Made by a program: the position numbers and the translations under genes. The notes under the pieces were generated by a model. The model searched no databases, was not told where the DNA came from, and saw nothing but the letters and a program-made list of their open reading frames with translations. This document shows positions 46,769-56,513 of a stretch of 64,000 bases of DNA, in pieces (position 1 is the stretch's first letter; every line of letters begins with the position of its first letter). The DNA is from Actibacterium lipolyticum (GTDB lineage Bacteria; Pseudomonadota; Alphaproteobacteria; Rhodobacterales; Rhodobacteraceae), in contig NZ_FXYE01000001.1 in NCBI RefSeq assembly GCF_900184935.1, forward strand, positions 1,612,001 through 1,676,000, read 5' to 3'.

Positions 46769-48175
46769 TCACACCTCGCCTTCGGCTTCAACATGCGCAA
46801 CACGTGTGCCCGCCTTGTTAGAGGTGACCACGCCAAGCGATTTCAGCTTTCGGTGAAGGGCGGATCGCTCCATGCCAACGAACGTTGCTGTTCGGCTGAT
46901 GTTGCCGCCAAACCGATTGATTTGCGTCAGCAGGTATTCACGTTCAAACAATTCCCGCGCTTCGCGCAGCGGTAGCGTCGCCAAGGCGCCGGACAACACG
47001 ACGCGCCCATCGTCTTCGGGCTGATCGGTTGGCATTGGAAGTTCGCGCGCTTCGATCGCGCCCGCCCCGTCGCCCAAAATCAAAACACGTTCGATCACGT
47101 TTTTCAGCTGGCGCACGTTGCCCGGCCAGATCATCGTCTGCAGCAATGCCTGCGCTTCTTCGCCCATCTCGCGCAGAGGCAAGCCTTGGACGCGGTTGAA
47201 TTCAGCGATGAAATGGCCCGAAAGCTCTGGGATATCTTCGCGGCGTTCATCCAGCGACGGAACCGAAATTGGCACCACGTTCAGGCGGTGGAACAGTTCT
47301 TCGCGGAAATTTCCGCCGTCAATCTCTTCCTGCAAGTCTCTGTTTGTGCTTGATATTACGCGCATATCAACCCGGACTTGTGCCGATCCGCCAACCCGCG
47401 AAAACTGCTGATCGACAAGCACACGCAAGATTTTCGATTGGGTCCCTGCGGGCATATCCGCAACTTCGTCAAAGAACAGGATGCCGCCGTGGGCTTGCTC
47501 TAACAGCCCCGGTTCGATCCCACGCTCTGAACTTTCGCGGCCGAACAGGACCTCTTCCATGCGTTCGGGTTCGATTGAGGCCGAATTCACCGAAACAAAG
47601 GGCCCCGACGCACGATTAGAGTTTGCGTGGATGTAACGCGCAGCGACTTCTTTGCCGGAACCCGCCGGGCCAGTCAGCATGACGCGACCGTTCGATTTCG
47701 TGACCTTATCAAGGTTTGATTTCAAGGCCTTAAAGGCAGCACTTGAACCAATCATCTCGGCCGAGGTCACATCGCGACGCTTCAGCTCTATGTTTTCGCG
47801 ACGCAGGCGCGAGGTTTCCATCGCACGACGGATAACCACCATCAACTGGTCGATATTGAACGGCTTTTCGATAAAGTCATAGGCACCCTGCTTAATAGCA
47901 GCGACGGCGATCTCAATATTCCCGTGGCCCGAGATAATCACGATCGGAATATCTGGATTGTCACGCTTGACGTTGGTCAGGATATCGATGCCGTCCATCC
48001 GGCTGTCTTTCAGCCAGATATCCAGGATCATCAGTGCCGGCGGCTCTGCGTTGATTTCGGCCATACATTCGTCCGAGTTCGCGGCAAGCCGTGTGGTAAA
48101 CCCTTCGTCGCGCAGAATATCCGAAACCAACTCTCGGATGTCGCGTTCGTCATCAATAATTAGAATATCGCCCAT
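46769..48175 (-). CDS. ntrX: Nitrogen regulation response regulator NtrX
   Basis: A 468-residue NtrC-family regulator: receiver domain with phospho-acceptor Asp52, AAA+ domain with Walker A GPAGSGKE and Walker B GGILFFDEVAD, and a C-terminal Fis-type helix-turn-helix (RTATFVGMERSALHRKLKSL). The GAFTGA loop is missing; the corresponding region reads RESSERGIEPG. Without it the protein should not activate sigma-54 polymerase. The ATG at 48175 has GAGGAC upstream. With NtrY it controls nitrogen, redox and envelope genes in alphaproteobacteria. Confidence 0.95.
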   Translation of the reverse strand: MGDILIIDDERDIRELVSDILRDEGFTTRLAANSDECMAEINAEPPALMILDIWLKDSRMDGIDILTNVKRDNPDIPIVIISGHGNIEIAVAAIKQGAYDFIEKPFNIDQLMVVIRRAMETSRLRRENIELKRRDVTSAEMIGSSAAFKALKSNLDKVTKSNGRVMLTGPAGSGKEVAARYIHANSNRASGPFVSVNSASIEPERMEEVLFGRESSERGIEPGLLEQAHGGILFFDEVADMPAGTQSKILRVLVDQQFSRVGGSAQVRVDMRVISSTNRDLQEEIDGGNFREELFHRLNVVPISVPSLDERREDIPELSGHFIAEFNRVQGLPLREMGEEAQALLQTMIWPGNVRQLKNVIERVLILGDGAGAIEARELPMPTDQPEDDGRVVLSGALATLPLREARELFEREYLLTQINRFGGNISRTATFVGMERSALHRKLKSLGVVTSNKAGTRVAHVEAEGEV

Positions 48176-48197
48176 ATTAATCCGTCCTCTTCTTATT

Positions 48198-50471
48198 CTA
48201 CTCTGCCACAGCGACGTCGGCATTTTGCAAAGCAGCAGATGCCAACGGCAGGCAGATAACTGCTTCTGCGCCGTGATGATGGTTACCTTCAAAAACCGGG
48301 GCATCGTTCAACGTAAGTGTGCCTCCGTGTTCCTCGATTATCTTTTTCACGATGGGAAGACCCAGACCGGTCCCCTTGTCGCGGGTCGTTACGTAAGGCT
48401 CGAACAAGCGGCTGCGATCCTCTGGCAGGCCGATCCCATTGTCCGCAATCCGAATGAACGCCTGTTCGCCTTCGATATGCAAAGCAACGCGAACCTCGGG
48501 CACCAGTGTGTCGGGTGCGCCCTTTTCTTTGTAGCTTTCAATCGCTTCACCGGCGTTCTTGATCAGGTTGGTTAAAGCCTGAGAAATCATCGTGCCGTCA
48601 ATCTCTGCCAAGATTGCATTAGACGGGATATCACTGACAAAGCGGACATCCGGCTGCCCGCTTTCCTGAAGAAGAACAGCGTCACGGGTCAACGCGCCCA
48701 GATCGCCCAAACGGCGATCAGGTTCTGGCATGCGCGCGAATTTAGAAAACTCATCCACGATGCGCCGCAAGTCATTGGTTTGGCGTACAATTACGTCTGT
48801 GTATTGATCCAGCGTTTCTTTCTGATCACCAACAATGGGGCCGAATTTCCGCTTCAACCGCTCGGCGGACAGTTGGATCGGGGTCAGTGGGTTTTTGATC
48901 TCATGCGCGATCCGTCGGGCGACATCGCCCCACGCTGCCATACGTTGGGCGGCCACCAGATCGGTGACATCATCGAAGACCACAACATACCCTTCCAAAT
49001 TGCCGTCACTGTTGCGACGCGTCGCCATACGAACCAGCAGGTTTTCAAGCGCGCCCTTGCGTGAAAGCTTGATTTCCTCTTGTGCTGCTTCGCCACCTTT
49101 TTCGCGTAGTTTATTGAAAAGGTTTCCAAATTCAGGAACGGCGGCAGGAAGCGGCAGATCTCCGTCACGTTCTTCGTCAAAATCCAACAGGCGCAGCGCA
49201 GACCGGTTTATCAGTTCCAGTTTGCCGTTTTCATCCAGCCCGATGACCCCAGCGGTTACGGAAGACAGCACCGAGTCAAACAACAAGCGGCGGTGTTCAA
49301 TCTGTCGGTTATTGTCCAGCAGCGTATCGCGCTGCCCCTTCAACTGACGGGTCATCTGGTTGAAGATACGGCCCAACATGGCGATTTCATCGTCGCCCTC
49401 TTCTTCAACGACGCGCACATCCAAGTCACCCGCGCCAACGCGTTGCGCGGCACCAGCCAACCGCCCAACCGGGCGCGACAGGCGTTCTGCAAACCACAGG
49501 CCCAACCATACCGCAGCCAGAATAAGGATCACCGCAAAGCCAAGATAGATCAAAGCGAACTCTGCCAGCAGCCGACCCCGCTCGTTCTCAAGCTGGTTAT
49601 AGAACACGGCTGTTTCTTGGGTTTCATCCAGCAGGTTAAGGATATCACCATCGACGCTGCGCGAGATGAACAGGTAACGGTCAACATAGGCAGACAGCTT
49701 GATCAAGGCGCGGAATTCATCATTGTCCCAGTCGTCTATCGTCACGATCTGGCCAGCCTCGGCGCTGATAATCTGAGCATTGGTTGGGCGTTCGTAATCA
49801 AACAGGTAGGAACGTTCGCCACGGGACCGGATCGAGCCATCTGCGTCGATCACATAAGCCTCTTTCAGGCCCCGCTGAACCTGTCCTTGGGCTTGGGTCA
49901 GAAGCTGGCGCACATCACCGTCTGACAGGAAGAAGGTCGATTGGCGCGCGATGTTCAGGAATGCCGCCACAGCCTCTGCATCTTCGATCAGATCGCTGCG
50001 ATGTTGTTCTTCATAGGCTTGCGCCGCAGACAACGACGACCCAACCACCTGACGTACCCTGTCTGAAAACCAGCCCTCTAGGCCCGTATTCACGGTCAGC
50101 CCCGCAAACACCGCCACCAAAACCGTTGGCAACAGCGCGACCAAGGCAAACACCCCGGTAAGTCGCAGGTGAAGCTGGGATCCGGCAGAGCGACGGCGCC
50201 GCGCCGCGACCATCTGAACGACGCGCTGCATGACAAGGGCCGCGACGACCAGAACATAGACCAGATCGCACAACAAGATTATGCGCAGGCCAACGGAGTT
50301 TACCCCGTGGTCCAACGGGCCGAGCATCAACAATGTAACGATCGCCAAGAGCGGGCCCAGAATAACCAGACCAAGTGTTGCCGCGTTTTGCACGCGACGT
50401 TGGCGGCGCAATCGCACCAGCCGCTCCCAGGTTGCGCTCCGCGCAGGGCTTCGCACCGCCAGCCTCTTCAT
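48198..50471 (-). CDS. ntrY: Nitrogen regulation sensor kinase NtrY
   Basis: A membrane-bound sensor kinase of about 757 residues. It has four N-terminal transmembrane helices with a periplasmic segment, a HAMP domain after the last helix, a PAS domain, then the H-box [20 protein letters not shown] and the ATPase domain (NLIKNAGEAI, DNGIGLP, GTGLGLPIVKK). It is the partner of NtrX, 22 bp downstream. The start is uncertain: ATG at 50471 precedes the conserved RLRRQRRVQN region and is chosen, with ATG 50516 and GTG 50540 upstream as alternatives. Confidence 0.93.
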   Translation of the reverse strand: MKRLAVRSPARSATWERLVRLRRQRRVQNAATLGLVILGPLLAIVTLLMLGPLDHGVNSVGLRIILLCDLVYVLVVAALVMQRVVQMVAARRRRSAGSQLHLRLTGVFALVALLPTVLVAVFAGLTVNTGLEGWFSDRVRQVVGSSLSAAQAYEEQHRSDLIEDAEAVAAFLNIARQSTFFLSDGDVRQLLTQAQGQVQRGLKEAYVIDADGSIRSRGERSYLFDYERPTNAQIISAEAGQIVTIDDWDNDEFRALIKLSAYVDRYLFISRSVDGDILNLLDETQETAVFYNQLENERGRLLAEFALIYLGFAVILILAAVWLGLWFAERLSRPVGRLAGAAQRVGAGDLDVRVVEEEGDDEIAMLGRIFNQMTRQLKGQRDTLLDNNRQIEHRRLLFDSVLSSVTAGVIGLDENGKLELINRSALRLLDFDEERDGDLPLPAAVPEFGNLFNKLREKGGEAAQEEIKLSRKGALENLLVRMATRRNSDGNLEGYVVVFDDVTDLVAAQRMAAWGDVARRIAHEIKNPLTPIQLSAERLKRKFGPIVGDQKETLDQYTDVIVRQTNDLRRIVDEFSKFARMPEPDRRLGDLGALTRDAVLLQESGQPDVRFVSDIPSNAILAEIDGTMISQALTNLIKNAGEAIESYKEKGAPDTLVPEVRVALHIEGEQAFIRIADNGIGLPEDRSRLFEPYVTTRDKGTGLGLPIVKKIIEEHGGTLTLNDAPVFEGNHHHGAEAVICLPLASAALQNADVAVAE

Positions 50472-50555
50472 GTTGCGCCGCTTATTGCGGCTTTCCGCTA
50501 TATGTCGTGACCCCATCGCGGCCTGACACCGCCGGGTCACGCCCGTGTTGCGGTT

Positions 50556-51923
50556 TTACATCAACTTACGGCGACGTGTCACGCGTATATCAAGGTCAGT
50601 GATCTTCTTGCGCAAAGTATTTCGGTTAATACCCAGCAAGTCGGCACATTTTGCCTGATTCCCGCCCGTTGCATCCAGTGCAATCTCGATCAGGGGCATT
50701 TCAACTTCGCGAAGGATTCGCCCGTAAAGACCGGGTGGTGGCAGCACGCCGCCATGCAAATCGAAGTATCGTCGAAGATGTTTGGCAACACTTGCCGACA
50801 GCTTTTCGCCTTCGCCACCGCCGACCAGCGGTTCAATTTCGGGCTGAGAGCCAAGCACCATTTCGACTTCGGCGCGGGAAATGACTTCTTCAGATGACGT
50901 GACAATCAGACGACGAATGGTGTTTTCCAATTGCCGCACGTTGCCCGGCCAGCTGTACGCACGGATCAGTTCCATCGCGTCATCTGCAAAGCGACGCAGG
51001 GAAAGGCCGTCACGCTCTGCCCGTCCAAGGAAGTGTTCGGCCAACAGCGGAATGTCGTCCACCCGTTCGCGCAGGCTGGGCACGTTCACGGTTACACCGC
51101 CAAGCCGATAGAACAGGTCTTGCCGGAAATCGCCCGCTTCCATCCTGCTCATCAGATCACTTTGACTGGTCGCCATCACGCGGGGCGAGGTTTCGCTGAA
51201 CCCGTCAAGCATCCGAACGATGCGCGCCTGAGCTTCGGCATCAAGATCCGAAACCTCGTCAAACAAGATCGACCCGCCCTTGGCCCGCGCCAACAGCGCC
51301 GATGGCCCATCCATCCCCGCAAGGTCCGAGGCAGAGGCCGTCACAAACGGAAGCGTCCGGCGATCGGAAAAGTCATGAATCGCCCGCGCGATCAGCGATT
51401 TCCCGGTGCCGCTTTCCCCGGTGATCAACACCGCAAGGTCTGTGTTCATCACACGCGCAACAAGCCGATACAAAGCCTGCATTTGCGGCGTACGACCAAC
51501 CAGCGGCAGATCGTCCGACGGTTCGGCGCGCACTTCGCTTCGTGGTGCGGGGGCGCGGCGTTTGGTTTCCAACGCCCGCGCAGCGCGCTTCATCAAATCA
51601 GGAAGGTCGAACGGCTTGGGCAAATAGTCATATGCCTCGGCCTCGGCCGCTTGGATGGCCGTCATGATCGTATTTTGCGCAGAGATTACGATGACCGGCA
51701 AACCGGGGCGTTCTTCTGAAATGCGCGGCAGGGCGTCCAACCCGTTTCCGTCGGGCATAACCACGTCGGAAATAACCAGATCTCCTTTGCCCTCTTCGAC
51801 CCAACGCATCAGCGTCATCAAAGAAGACGTCGCATGAACCTTACACCCGGCGCGCGTCAGCGCCTGTGTCAGAACCGTGCGGATCGTGCGGTCGTCATCC
51901 GCGACCAGAACCGTGCCATCCAT
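50556..51923 (-). CDS. ntrC: Nitrogen regulation protein NR(I), NtrC
   Basis: The 455-residue master nitrogen response regulator: receiver with Asp53, AAA+ domain with Walker A GESGTGKS and Walker [10 protein letters not shown], and a Fis-type helix-turn-helix at the C-terminus ([20 protein letters not shown]). It lacks GAFTGA (region reads [19 protein letters not shown]). This matches the established behaviour of Rhodobacter capsulatus NtrC, which activates sigma-70 polymerase instead of sigma-54. It lies between ntrB and ntrY. Confidence 0.96.
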   Translation of the reverse strand: MDGTVLVADDDRTIRTVLTQALTRAGCKVHATSSLMTLMRWVEEGKGDLVISDVVMPDGNGLDALPRISEERPGLPVIVISAQNTIMTAIQAAEAEAYDYLPKPFDLPDLMKRAARALETKRRAPAPRSEVRAEPSDDLPLVGRTPQMQALYRLVARVMNTDLAVLITGESGTGKSLIARAIHDFSDRRTLPFVTASASDLAGMDGPSALLARAKGGSILFDEVSDLDAEAQARIVRMLDGFSETSPRVMATSQSDLMSRMEAGDFRQDLFYRLGGVTVNVPSLRERVDDIPLLAEHFLGRAERDGLSLRRFADDAMELIRAYSWPGNVRQLENTIRRLIVTSSEEVISRAEVEMVLGSQPEIEPLVGGGEGEKLSASVAKHLRRYFDLHGGVLPPPGLYGRILREVEMPLIEIALDATGGNQAKCADLLGINRNTLRKKITDLDIRVTRRRKLM

Positions 51924-51978
51924 CAGAAATTCTCCGGATTTTTAGGTGATTTAAGTGCTCGAACTAGTAAGTGTCGGG

Positions 51979-53058
51979 TCATTTCGGCGCTCCTTTTGGG
52001 GCAACCGGCAACGAAATTCTAAAAACAGTGCGCCCCGGTGCGCTATCCACGGCCAGCAGCCCGTCGTGATCAGAGATAATCTTGGACACCAAAGCCAGCC
52101 CAAGGCCCGTACCGTTTTCGCGCCCCGATACAAAGGGATCGAAAATATCTCCGGCAATCTCGGGCGGCAGGCCGGGGCCGTCGTCGATGACTTCTATCTG
52201 AAGCGGAACCCGCAAACCGGACCCATCATCACGGCGCCGCCGCAAGGATTGATCGTAGAAGGTGCGGATCCTAATCGTATCGCCAACCCCTGCCCCGCGC
52301 ATCGCTTCCGAGGCGTTCTTCAACAGGTTCAGGAACACCTGCAACAGTTGATCACCGTCCGCCCATGTCGGGGGCAACGACGGGTCGTATTCTTCGATAA
52401 TCCGCAAATCGGTGGCAAAACCAACCATTGCGGATTTGCGGGCGCGGTCCAATAGATCGTGGATGTTGACTTGCTTGCACTGCGGTGGGCGCAAGTTTCC
52501 GAATTGTTCGACCTGCTCCAAAAGCTTCACGATACGGCGGCTTTCTTCAACGATCAGGTCCGTCAGTTCCAAATCGCCGTCGCTTAGGTTCATCGAAAGC
52601 AATTGCGCCGCGCCGGTAATCCCCGCCAGCGGGTTCTTAATCTCATGCGCCAGCATTTCAGCCATACCGATGGCCGATTTCACCGCTGATTTGGACGTTT
52701 GCGCGCGGCCCAACCTGTCTGCAATCTCGCGTGGCGAGATAAGCAACAACAACGTCCCCTCATCCTCGCGCAGCGGAGCAATCTGAATGTTGCACTGTAC
52801 CGGCGAGCGGCCCGGTGCGGTCACATCTACGTCGTTGATAACCAATTCCGAGTGATGTTCACGTACGCGCCCATATGCTTCGTCCAAAAACGCGGCGACG
52901 GTCAGCCGTTCCCACACCTGCGCGCCCTTAAGCGAGCGGATGGATTTGTTCATAAATTCTTCTGCTGCCGGGTTAATCTCGGCAATTCGGTTGTCACGGT
53001 CCAGAATAAACGCGGGCAGCGGCAGGGCCGACCAAATAATATCACGCTCGTTACTCAT
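51979..53058 (-). CDS. ntrB: Nitrogen regulation sensor kinase NtrB (NR(II))
   Basis: A 359-residue soluble histidine kinase/phosphatase that controls NtrC under PII input. An N-terminal PAS domain (about 10-110) is followed by the H-box [13 protein letters not shown] with His138 and by the ATPase domain ([25 protein letters not shown]). The ATG at 53058 overlaps the dusB stop (ATGA) and is preceded by AAGGAAGG, so it is translationally coupled to dusB. The ORF can be read eight codons further upstream, but that lacks a binding site. Confidence 0.96.
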   Translation of the reverse strand: MSNERDIIWSALPLPAFILDRDNRIAEINPAAEEFMNKSIRSLKGAQVWERLTVAAFLDEAYGRVREHHSELVINDVDVTAPGRSPVQCNIQIAPLREDEGTLLLLISPREIADRLGRAQTSKSAVKSAIGMAEMLAHEIKNPLAGITGAAQLLSMNLSDGDLELTDLIVEESRRIVKLLEQVEQFGNLRPPQCKQVNIHDLLDRARKSAMVGFATDLRIIEEYDPSLPPTWADGDQLLQVFLNLLKNASEAMRGAGVGDTIRIRTFYDQSLRRRRDDGSGLRVPLQIEVIDDGPGLPPEIAGDIFDPFVSGRENGTGLGLALVSKIISDHDGLLAVDSAPGRTVFRISLPVAPKGAPK

Positions 53059-54038
53059 GCTGCCTTCCTTTCCCCACTGCACATCGCTTGGGGAAGAAGT
53101 TTCAAAACGGTTTCAGGGGATTTCTCGGTCAATACGGCGCGGCGCAATTCCGGGTCGGTTTGGGCCTCGTCCATGTACCAGCCAAGATGCTTTCGGGACA
53201 CGCGGGCGCCAAGCGTGGTGCCATAAAACCCAAGCATCGCTTCGTAGTGGCCCGCGACCATATCGCTTAGCGCGCTGCCTTCCGGCACTTCGGGCATTGG
53301 CGTGCCGAACAAAGTCGCGGCTATTTGCGCCAATATCCACGGGCGCCCCTGGGCCCCGCGCCCAACCATCACCCCGTCGGCACCGGACTTTTCCAACGCT
53401 TCGGCAGCATCGTCAGCATCCAGAATGTCACCATTTGCGATAACGGGAATCGAAACAGCATCTTTCACCGCGCGAATAGCGGCCCAATCGGCGCGGCCCT
53501 TATAGAACTGGCATCGCGTGCGCCCGTGAATCGTCATCATCTGAATACCCGCGGCTTCGGCACGCGCCGCAAGTTCCGGGGCATTCAACAGATCATCATC
53601 CCACCCCAGACGTGTTTTCAGCGTCACAGGGATTGAGACCGCCTCGACCACCGCTTCGATCAGGCCAAGCGCGTGATCCAGATCGCGCAACAACGCGGAA
53701 CCGGAATACCCGTTCACCACCTTTTTGGCAGGACAGCCCATGTTGATGTCGATGATCCGCGCGCCGTTGCCTTGAACCACACGCGCGGCTTCGGCCATCC
53801 AGTGTGCTTCGCGGCCCGCCAGCTGGACAGAGGTATTTTCAAGCCCGAAACCAAGTTCGGCCCGTTCGCGCACGCCGGGCTTGGCTTGGACCATTTCCTG
53901 ACTGGCAACCATTTCACTTACAACCAGCCCAGCCCCGAAGGACGAGACTAAATCCCGAAACGGAAGGTCCGTTATCCCGGCCAACGGCGCTAGGAAAACA
54001 GGCGGTTCTAGGGTGATACCTGCCAAATGAATGGCCAA
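53055..54038 (-). CDS. dusB: tRNA-dihydrouridine synthase (NifR3 type)
   Basis: A 327-residue FMN-dependent enzyme reducing uridines in tRNA D-loops, first described as nifR3 in Rhodobacter. The flavin barrel motif [16 protein letters not shown] opens the protein, catalytic Cys102 is in [10 protein letters not shown], and the phosphate loop is [13 protein letters not shown]. No ATG fits the N-terminus: TTG at 54038 with AAGGA 8 nt upstream is the best start, giving the normal length. The frame stays open 106 codons further upstream, into the ispDF promoter, but this part is not protein-like. First gene of the dusB-ntrBC unit. Confidence 0.94.
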   Translation of the reverse strand: MAIHLAGITLEPPVFLAPLAGITDLPFRDLVSSFGAGLVVSEMVASQEMVQAKPGVRERAELGFGLENTSVQLAGREAHWMAEAARVVQGNGARIIDINMGCPAKKVVNGYSGSALLRDLDHALGLIEAVVEAVSIPVTLKTRLGWDDDLLNAPELAARAEAAGIQMMTIHGRTRCQFYKGRADWAAIRAVKDAVSIPVIANGDILDADDAAEALEKSGADGVMVGRGAQGRPWILAQIAATLFGTPMPEVPEGSALSDMVAGHYEAMLGFYGTTLGARVSRKHLGWYMDEAQTDPELRRAVLTEKSPETVLKLLPQAMCSGERKAA

Positions 54039-54215
54039 ATGCTTAATCCTTGGGCAATTTCTACTTTTGGGTAATGCGCGTTGAGCCAAAAGGCAATCTC
54101 GTGCGGCTGCTAACGACCGCTGAAACAAGCTTTGCACAATTTTTAATCGCCTTGGCAGGTCAATCTGCACCATTGCCCCGCCTGAAAGCAGCGAATACAC
54201 GAATAGAGGACATAG
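54039..54215. promoter_or_regulatory. Divergent promoter region between dusB-ntrBC and ispDF
   Basis: A 177-bp gap separates the two divergent operons. It is A/T-richer than the genes and must carry both promoters. No clear consensus boxes or NtrC-type palindrome were identified. Confidence 0.4.
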
Positions 54216-55373
54216 ATGAGGACGATGATGCAAACCGCAGCCATCATAGTAGCCGCAGGTCGCGGCGTTCGCGCCGGGGGCGACATTCCGAAGCAATTTC
54301 AGTTGCTTATTGGCAAACCCGTGCTGGCGCATACGCTTGAAAAATTCGCGTCCCACCCCGGGGTTGGGCAGATAATTCTGGTCCTCAGTCCGCAGGATGA
54401 CGCGGTTTTCAGCGCGACCATGGGGGACTGGGCCGACAAGCTGACGATCGTAGCGGGCGGCGAGACGCGGGTTTCATCGGTTCAGGCTGGCTTAGCTGCC
54501 GCAAACGAAGGGACAGACGCTGTCCTGATCCACGATGGCGCGCGCCCGCTTGTGCAGCACAACCTGATTGATCGGGTACTGGCGGAACTGGAAACCCACC
54601 CCGGTGCCGCCCCGGCGATGCCTGTGACAGATGCGCTGTGGCGCGGCGATGGCGGCAAGGTCAGCGCGATCCAATCCAGAACCGGACTGTTTCGGGCGCA
54701 AACCCCACAAGGTTTCCATCTGGATGCGATCCGCGAAGCAAACGCGACCGCTCCCCAAGATGCCAAAGACGACGTTGAAATCGCGATTGGCGCTGGCCTT
54801 GACGTTGCCATCGTCGAAGGCGATGAAACCAACATAAAGATCACCCATCCGGGCGATTTCCTCCGCGCTGCGCGGATATTGCAGGAGTCTGTTATGGATA
54901 TTCGCACCGGCAACGGGTTTGACGTTCATCGCTTCGGAGACGGCGATGCCGTTACCCTTTGCGGCGTCACCATCCCTTACCCACGCGGGCTTCAGGGCCA
55001 CTCGGACGCCGATGTTGGCATGCACGCTGTCACCGATGCGATCTATGGCGCATTGGCCATGGGCGACATCGGCCAGCATTTCCCGCCATCCGACCCCCAG
55101 TGGAAAGGTGCCGCAAGCCATATTTTCCTGACACATGCGGCTGAACTGGCCAAGGAAAACGGTTTCACCCTGACCCATGCCGATGTCACCCTGATTTGCG
55201 AACAACCAAAGATCGGCCCCCACGCCCAAGCGATGCGTGTTGAGATGGCGCGCATTATGGGCATCGATATCGACCGGGTCAGCGTCAAGGCCACCACATC
55301 CGAACGGCTTGGCTTTACCGGTCGTGAAGAAGGCATCGCCGCATCGGCAACCGCAACATTGGTGAAAGCATGA
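54216..55373 (+). CDS. ispDF: Bifunctional IspD/IspF isoprenoid enzyme
   Basis: A 385-residue fusion catalysing two non-consecutive steps of the MEP pathway. Residues 1 to about 225 are IspD ([21 protein letters not shown] nucleotide site; IHDGARPLV), and 227-385 are IspF (metal site [10 protein letters not shown] and [32 protein letters not shown]). The fusion is normal in alphaproteobacteria and is thought to channel intermediates around IspE. GAGGA lies 5 nt before the ATG. The pgpA start overlaps its stop (ATGA). Confidence 0.97.
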   Translation: MRTMMQTAAIIVAAGRGVRAGGDIPKQFQLLIGKPVLAHTLEKFASHPGVGQIILVLSPQDDAVFSATMGDWADKLTIVAGGETRVSSVQAGLAAANEGTDAVLIHDGARPLVQHNLIDRVLAELETHPGAAPAMPVTDALWRGDGGKVSAIQSRTGLFRAQTPQGFHLDAIREANATAPQDAKDDVEIAIGAGLDVAIVEGDETNIKITHPGDFLRAARILQESVMDIRTGNGFDVHRFGDGDAVTLCGVTIPYPRGLQGHSDADVGMHAVTDAIYGALAMGDIGQHFPPSDPQWKGAASHIFLTHAAELAKENGFTLTHADVTLICEQPKIGPHAQAMRVEMARIMGIDIDRVSVKATTSERLGFTGREEGIAASATATLVKA

Positions 55374-55858
55374 CACGTATTATCGCGACCTTCTTTGGTT
55401 CGGGCCTGCTGAAACCTGCGCCCGGCACGTGGGGGTCTTTGGCCGCCCTGCCCGCCCTGTACCTACTTCACCAAATTGGAAGCTTTCCGCTGGTCGCCGT
55501 CGCGACCGTCGCGGTGTTTTTCGTCGGTTGGTGGGCAACCATCCGCGAGACCGCCGGGAAAGAGGATCAAGACCCTTCTGAAATCGTGATCGACGAAGTT
55601 GCGGGCATGTGGCTGGCGCTTTGGCCGGTGTCGTTCGGCGCATCGTATGTCGGGGCCGACATCCTGTCGCTTTACCCCGGTTGGATCGTTGCCTTCCTTG
55701 GGTTTCGTCTTTTTGACATCACCAAACCCGGCCCGGTTGGTTGGGCAGATCGCAAACACACCCCATTGGGCGTAATGTTGGACGACGTGATTGCCGGACT
55801 GCTGGCCGCAATTGTGGTGATCGTGTTCGGAGTAATCTTTCACGTCTTCCTAATGTGA
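55370..55858 (+). CDS. pgpA: Phosphatidylglycerophosphatase A
   Basis: A 162-residue inner-membrane enzyme that removes the phosphate from phosphatidylglycerophosphate to give phosphatidylglycerol. Hallmarks are [17 protein letters not shown] near the N-terminus, [10 protein letters not shown] and [15 protein letters not shown], the last containing acidic metal ligands. It has three to four membrane helices. The start overlaps the ispDF stop by 4 bp, and cinA follows 7 bp later. Confidence 0.95.
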   Translation: MTRIIATFFGSGLLKPAPGTWGSLAALPALYLLHQIGSFPLVAVATVAVFFVGWWATIRETAGKEDQDPSEIVIDEVAGMWLALWPVSFGASYVGADILSLYPGWIVAFLGFRLFDITKPGPVGWADRKHTPLGVMLDDVIAGLLAAIVVIVFGVIFHVFLM

Positions 55859-55865
55859 GGATCAC

Positions 55866-56351
55866 ATGACCCTAGGCCCCGCCAAAACGCTAATCGAACG
55901 CGCCCGCACACAGGGTGCGGTGGTCGCAACGGCGGAATCTTGCACGGGCGGCATGATCGCAGCGGCGATTACGGATGTCGCCGGGTCCTCGGCCGTTTTT
56001 GATCGCGGATTCGTCACCTACTCCAACGAAGCGAAGTTTCAGATGCTGGGGGTCCTTGAAAGCACCCTAGACGGCCATGGCGCGGTGTCCGAAGAGGTGG
56101 CCCGCGAAATGGCCAACGGCGCCCTTGCCCGTTCTGACGCGACGATTGCGATTTCAGTCACCGGCATAGCAGGCCCCGGCGGCACCGCGACCAAACCCGA
56201 AGGGCGCGTGTGTTTCGGCCTTGCCCAAACCGGGAAAGAGACCTTTTCGGAAACTGTAGAATTCGGCGCAGTGGGCCGCGAAAACGTCAGACGCGCGACC
56301 GTCGAACATGCGTTGGGGCTTATTTTGGCGGCACTCAAAGCCGATTCATAA
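55866..56351 (+). CDS. pncC: CinA-type nicotinamide-nucleotide amidohydrolase
   Basis: A 161-residue single-domain CinA C-terminal family protein that deamidates nicotinamide mononucleotide to nicotinate mononucleotide (pyridine nucleotide cycle). The motifs AESCTGGMIAAAITDVAGSS and VTGIAGPGG are diagnostic. The N-terminal molybdopterin-binding-like domain of full CinA is absent. It is the last gene of the ispDF-pgpA-pncC unit. Confidence 0.93.
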   Translation: MTLGPAKTLIERARTQGAVVATAESCTGGMIAAAITDVAGSSAVFDRGFVTYSNEAKFQMLGVLESTLDGHGAVSEEVAREMANGALARSDATIAISVTGIAGPGGTATKPEGRVCFGLAQTGKETFSETVEFGAVGRENVRRATVEHALGLILAALKADS

Positions 56352-56373
56352 GGTGCATATTAATTAAGCATTA

Positions 56374-56389
56374 GGCGCAACTGTGCGCC
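56374..56389. promoter_or_regulatory. Inverted repeat upstream of amtB, possible NtrC-type site
   Basis: GGCGCA and TGCGCC arms are separated by ACTG (56374-56389), about 125 bp before the amtB start. Size and dyad symmetry resemble NtrC operators, but the bases do not match the enteric consensus closely. It could also be the end hairpin of the pncC transcript. Confidence 0.35.
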
Positions 56390-56513
56390 CGCATATTGAT
56401 CATTATTCAAAACGCACACTACTTAACCACCAAAACTAACGAATGCCTCTTTTCCCGCCGAAGTTTACCCGCTTTGTGCGCCCAAACTGAAAAAAATCGG
56501 GAAGGGAAAATCT

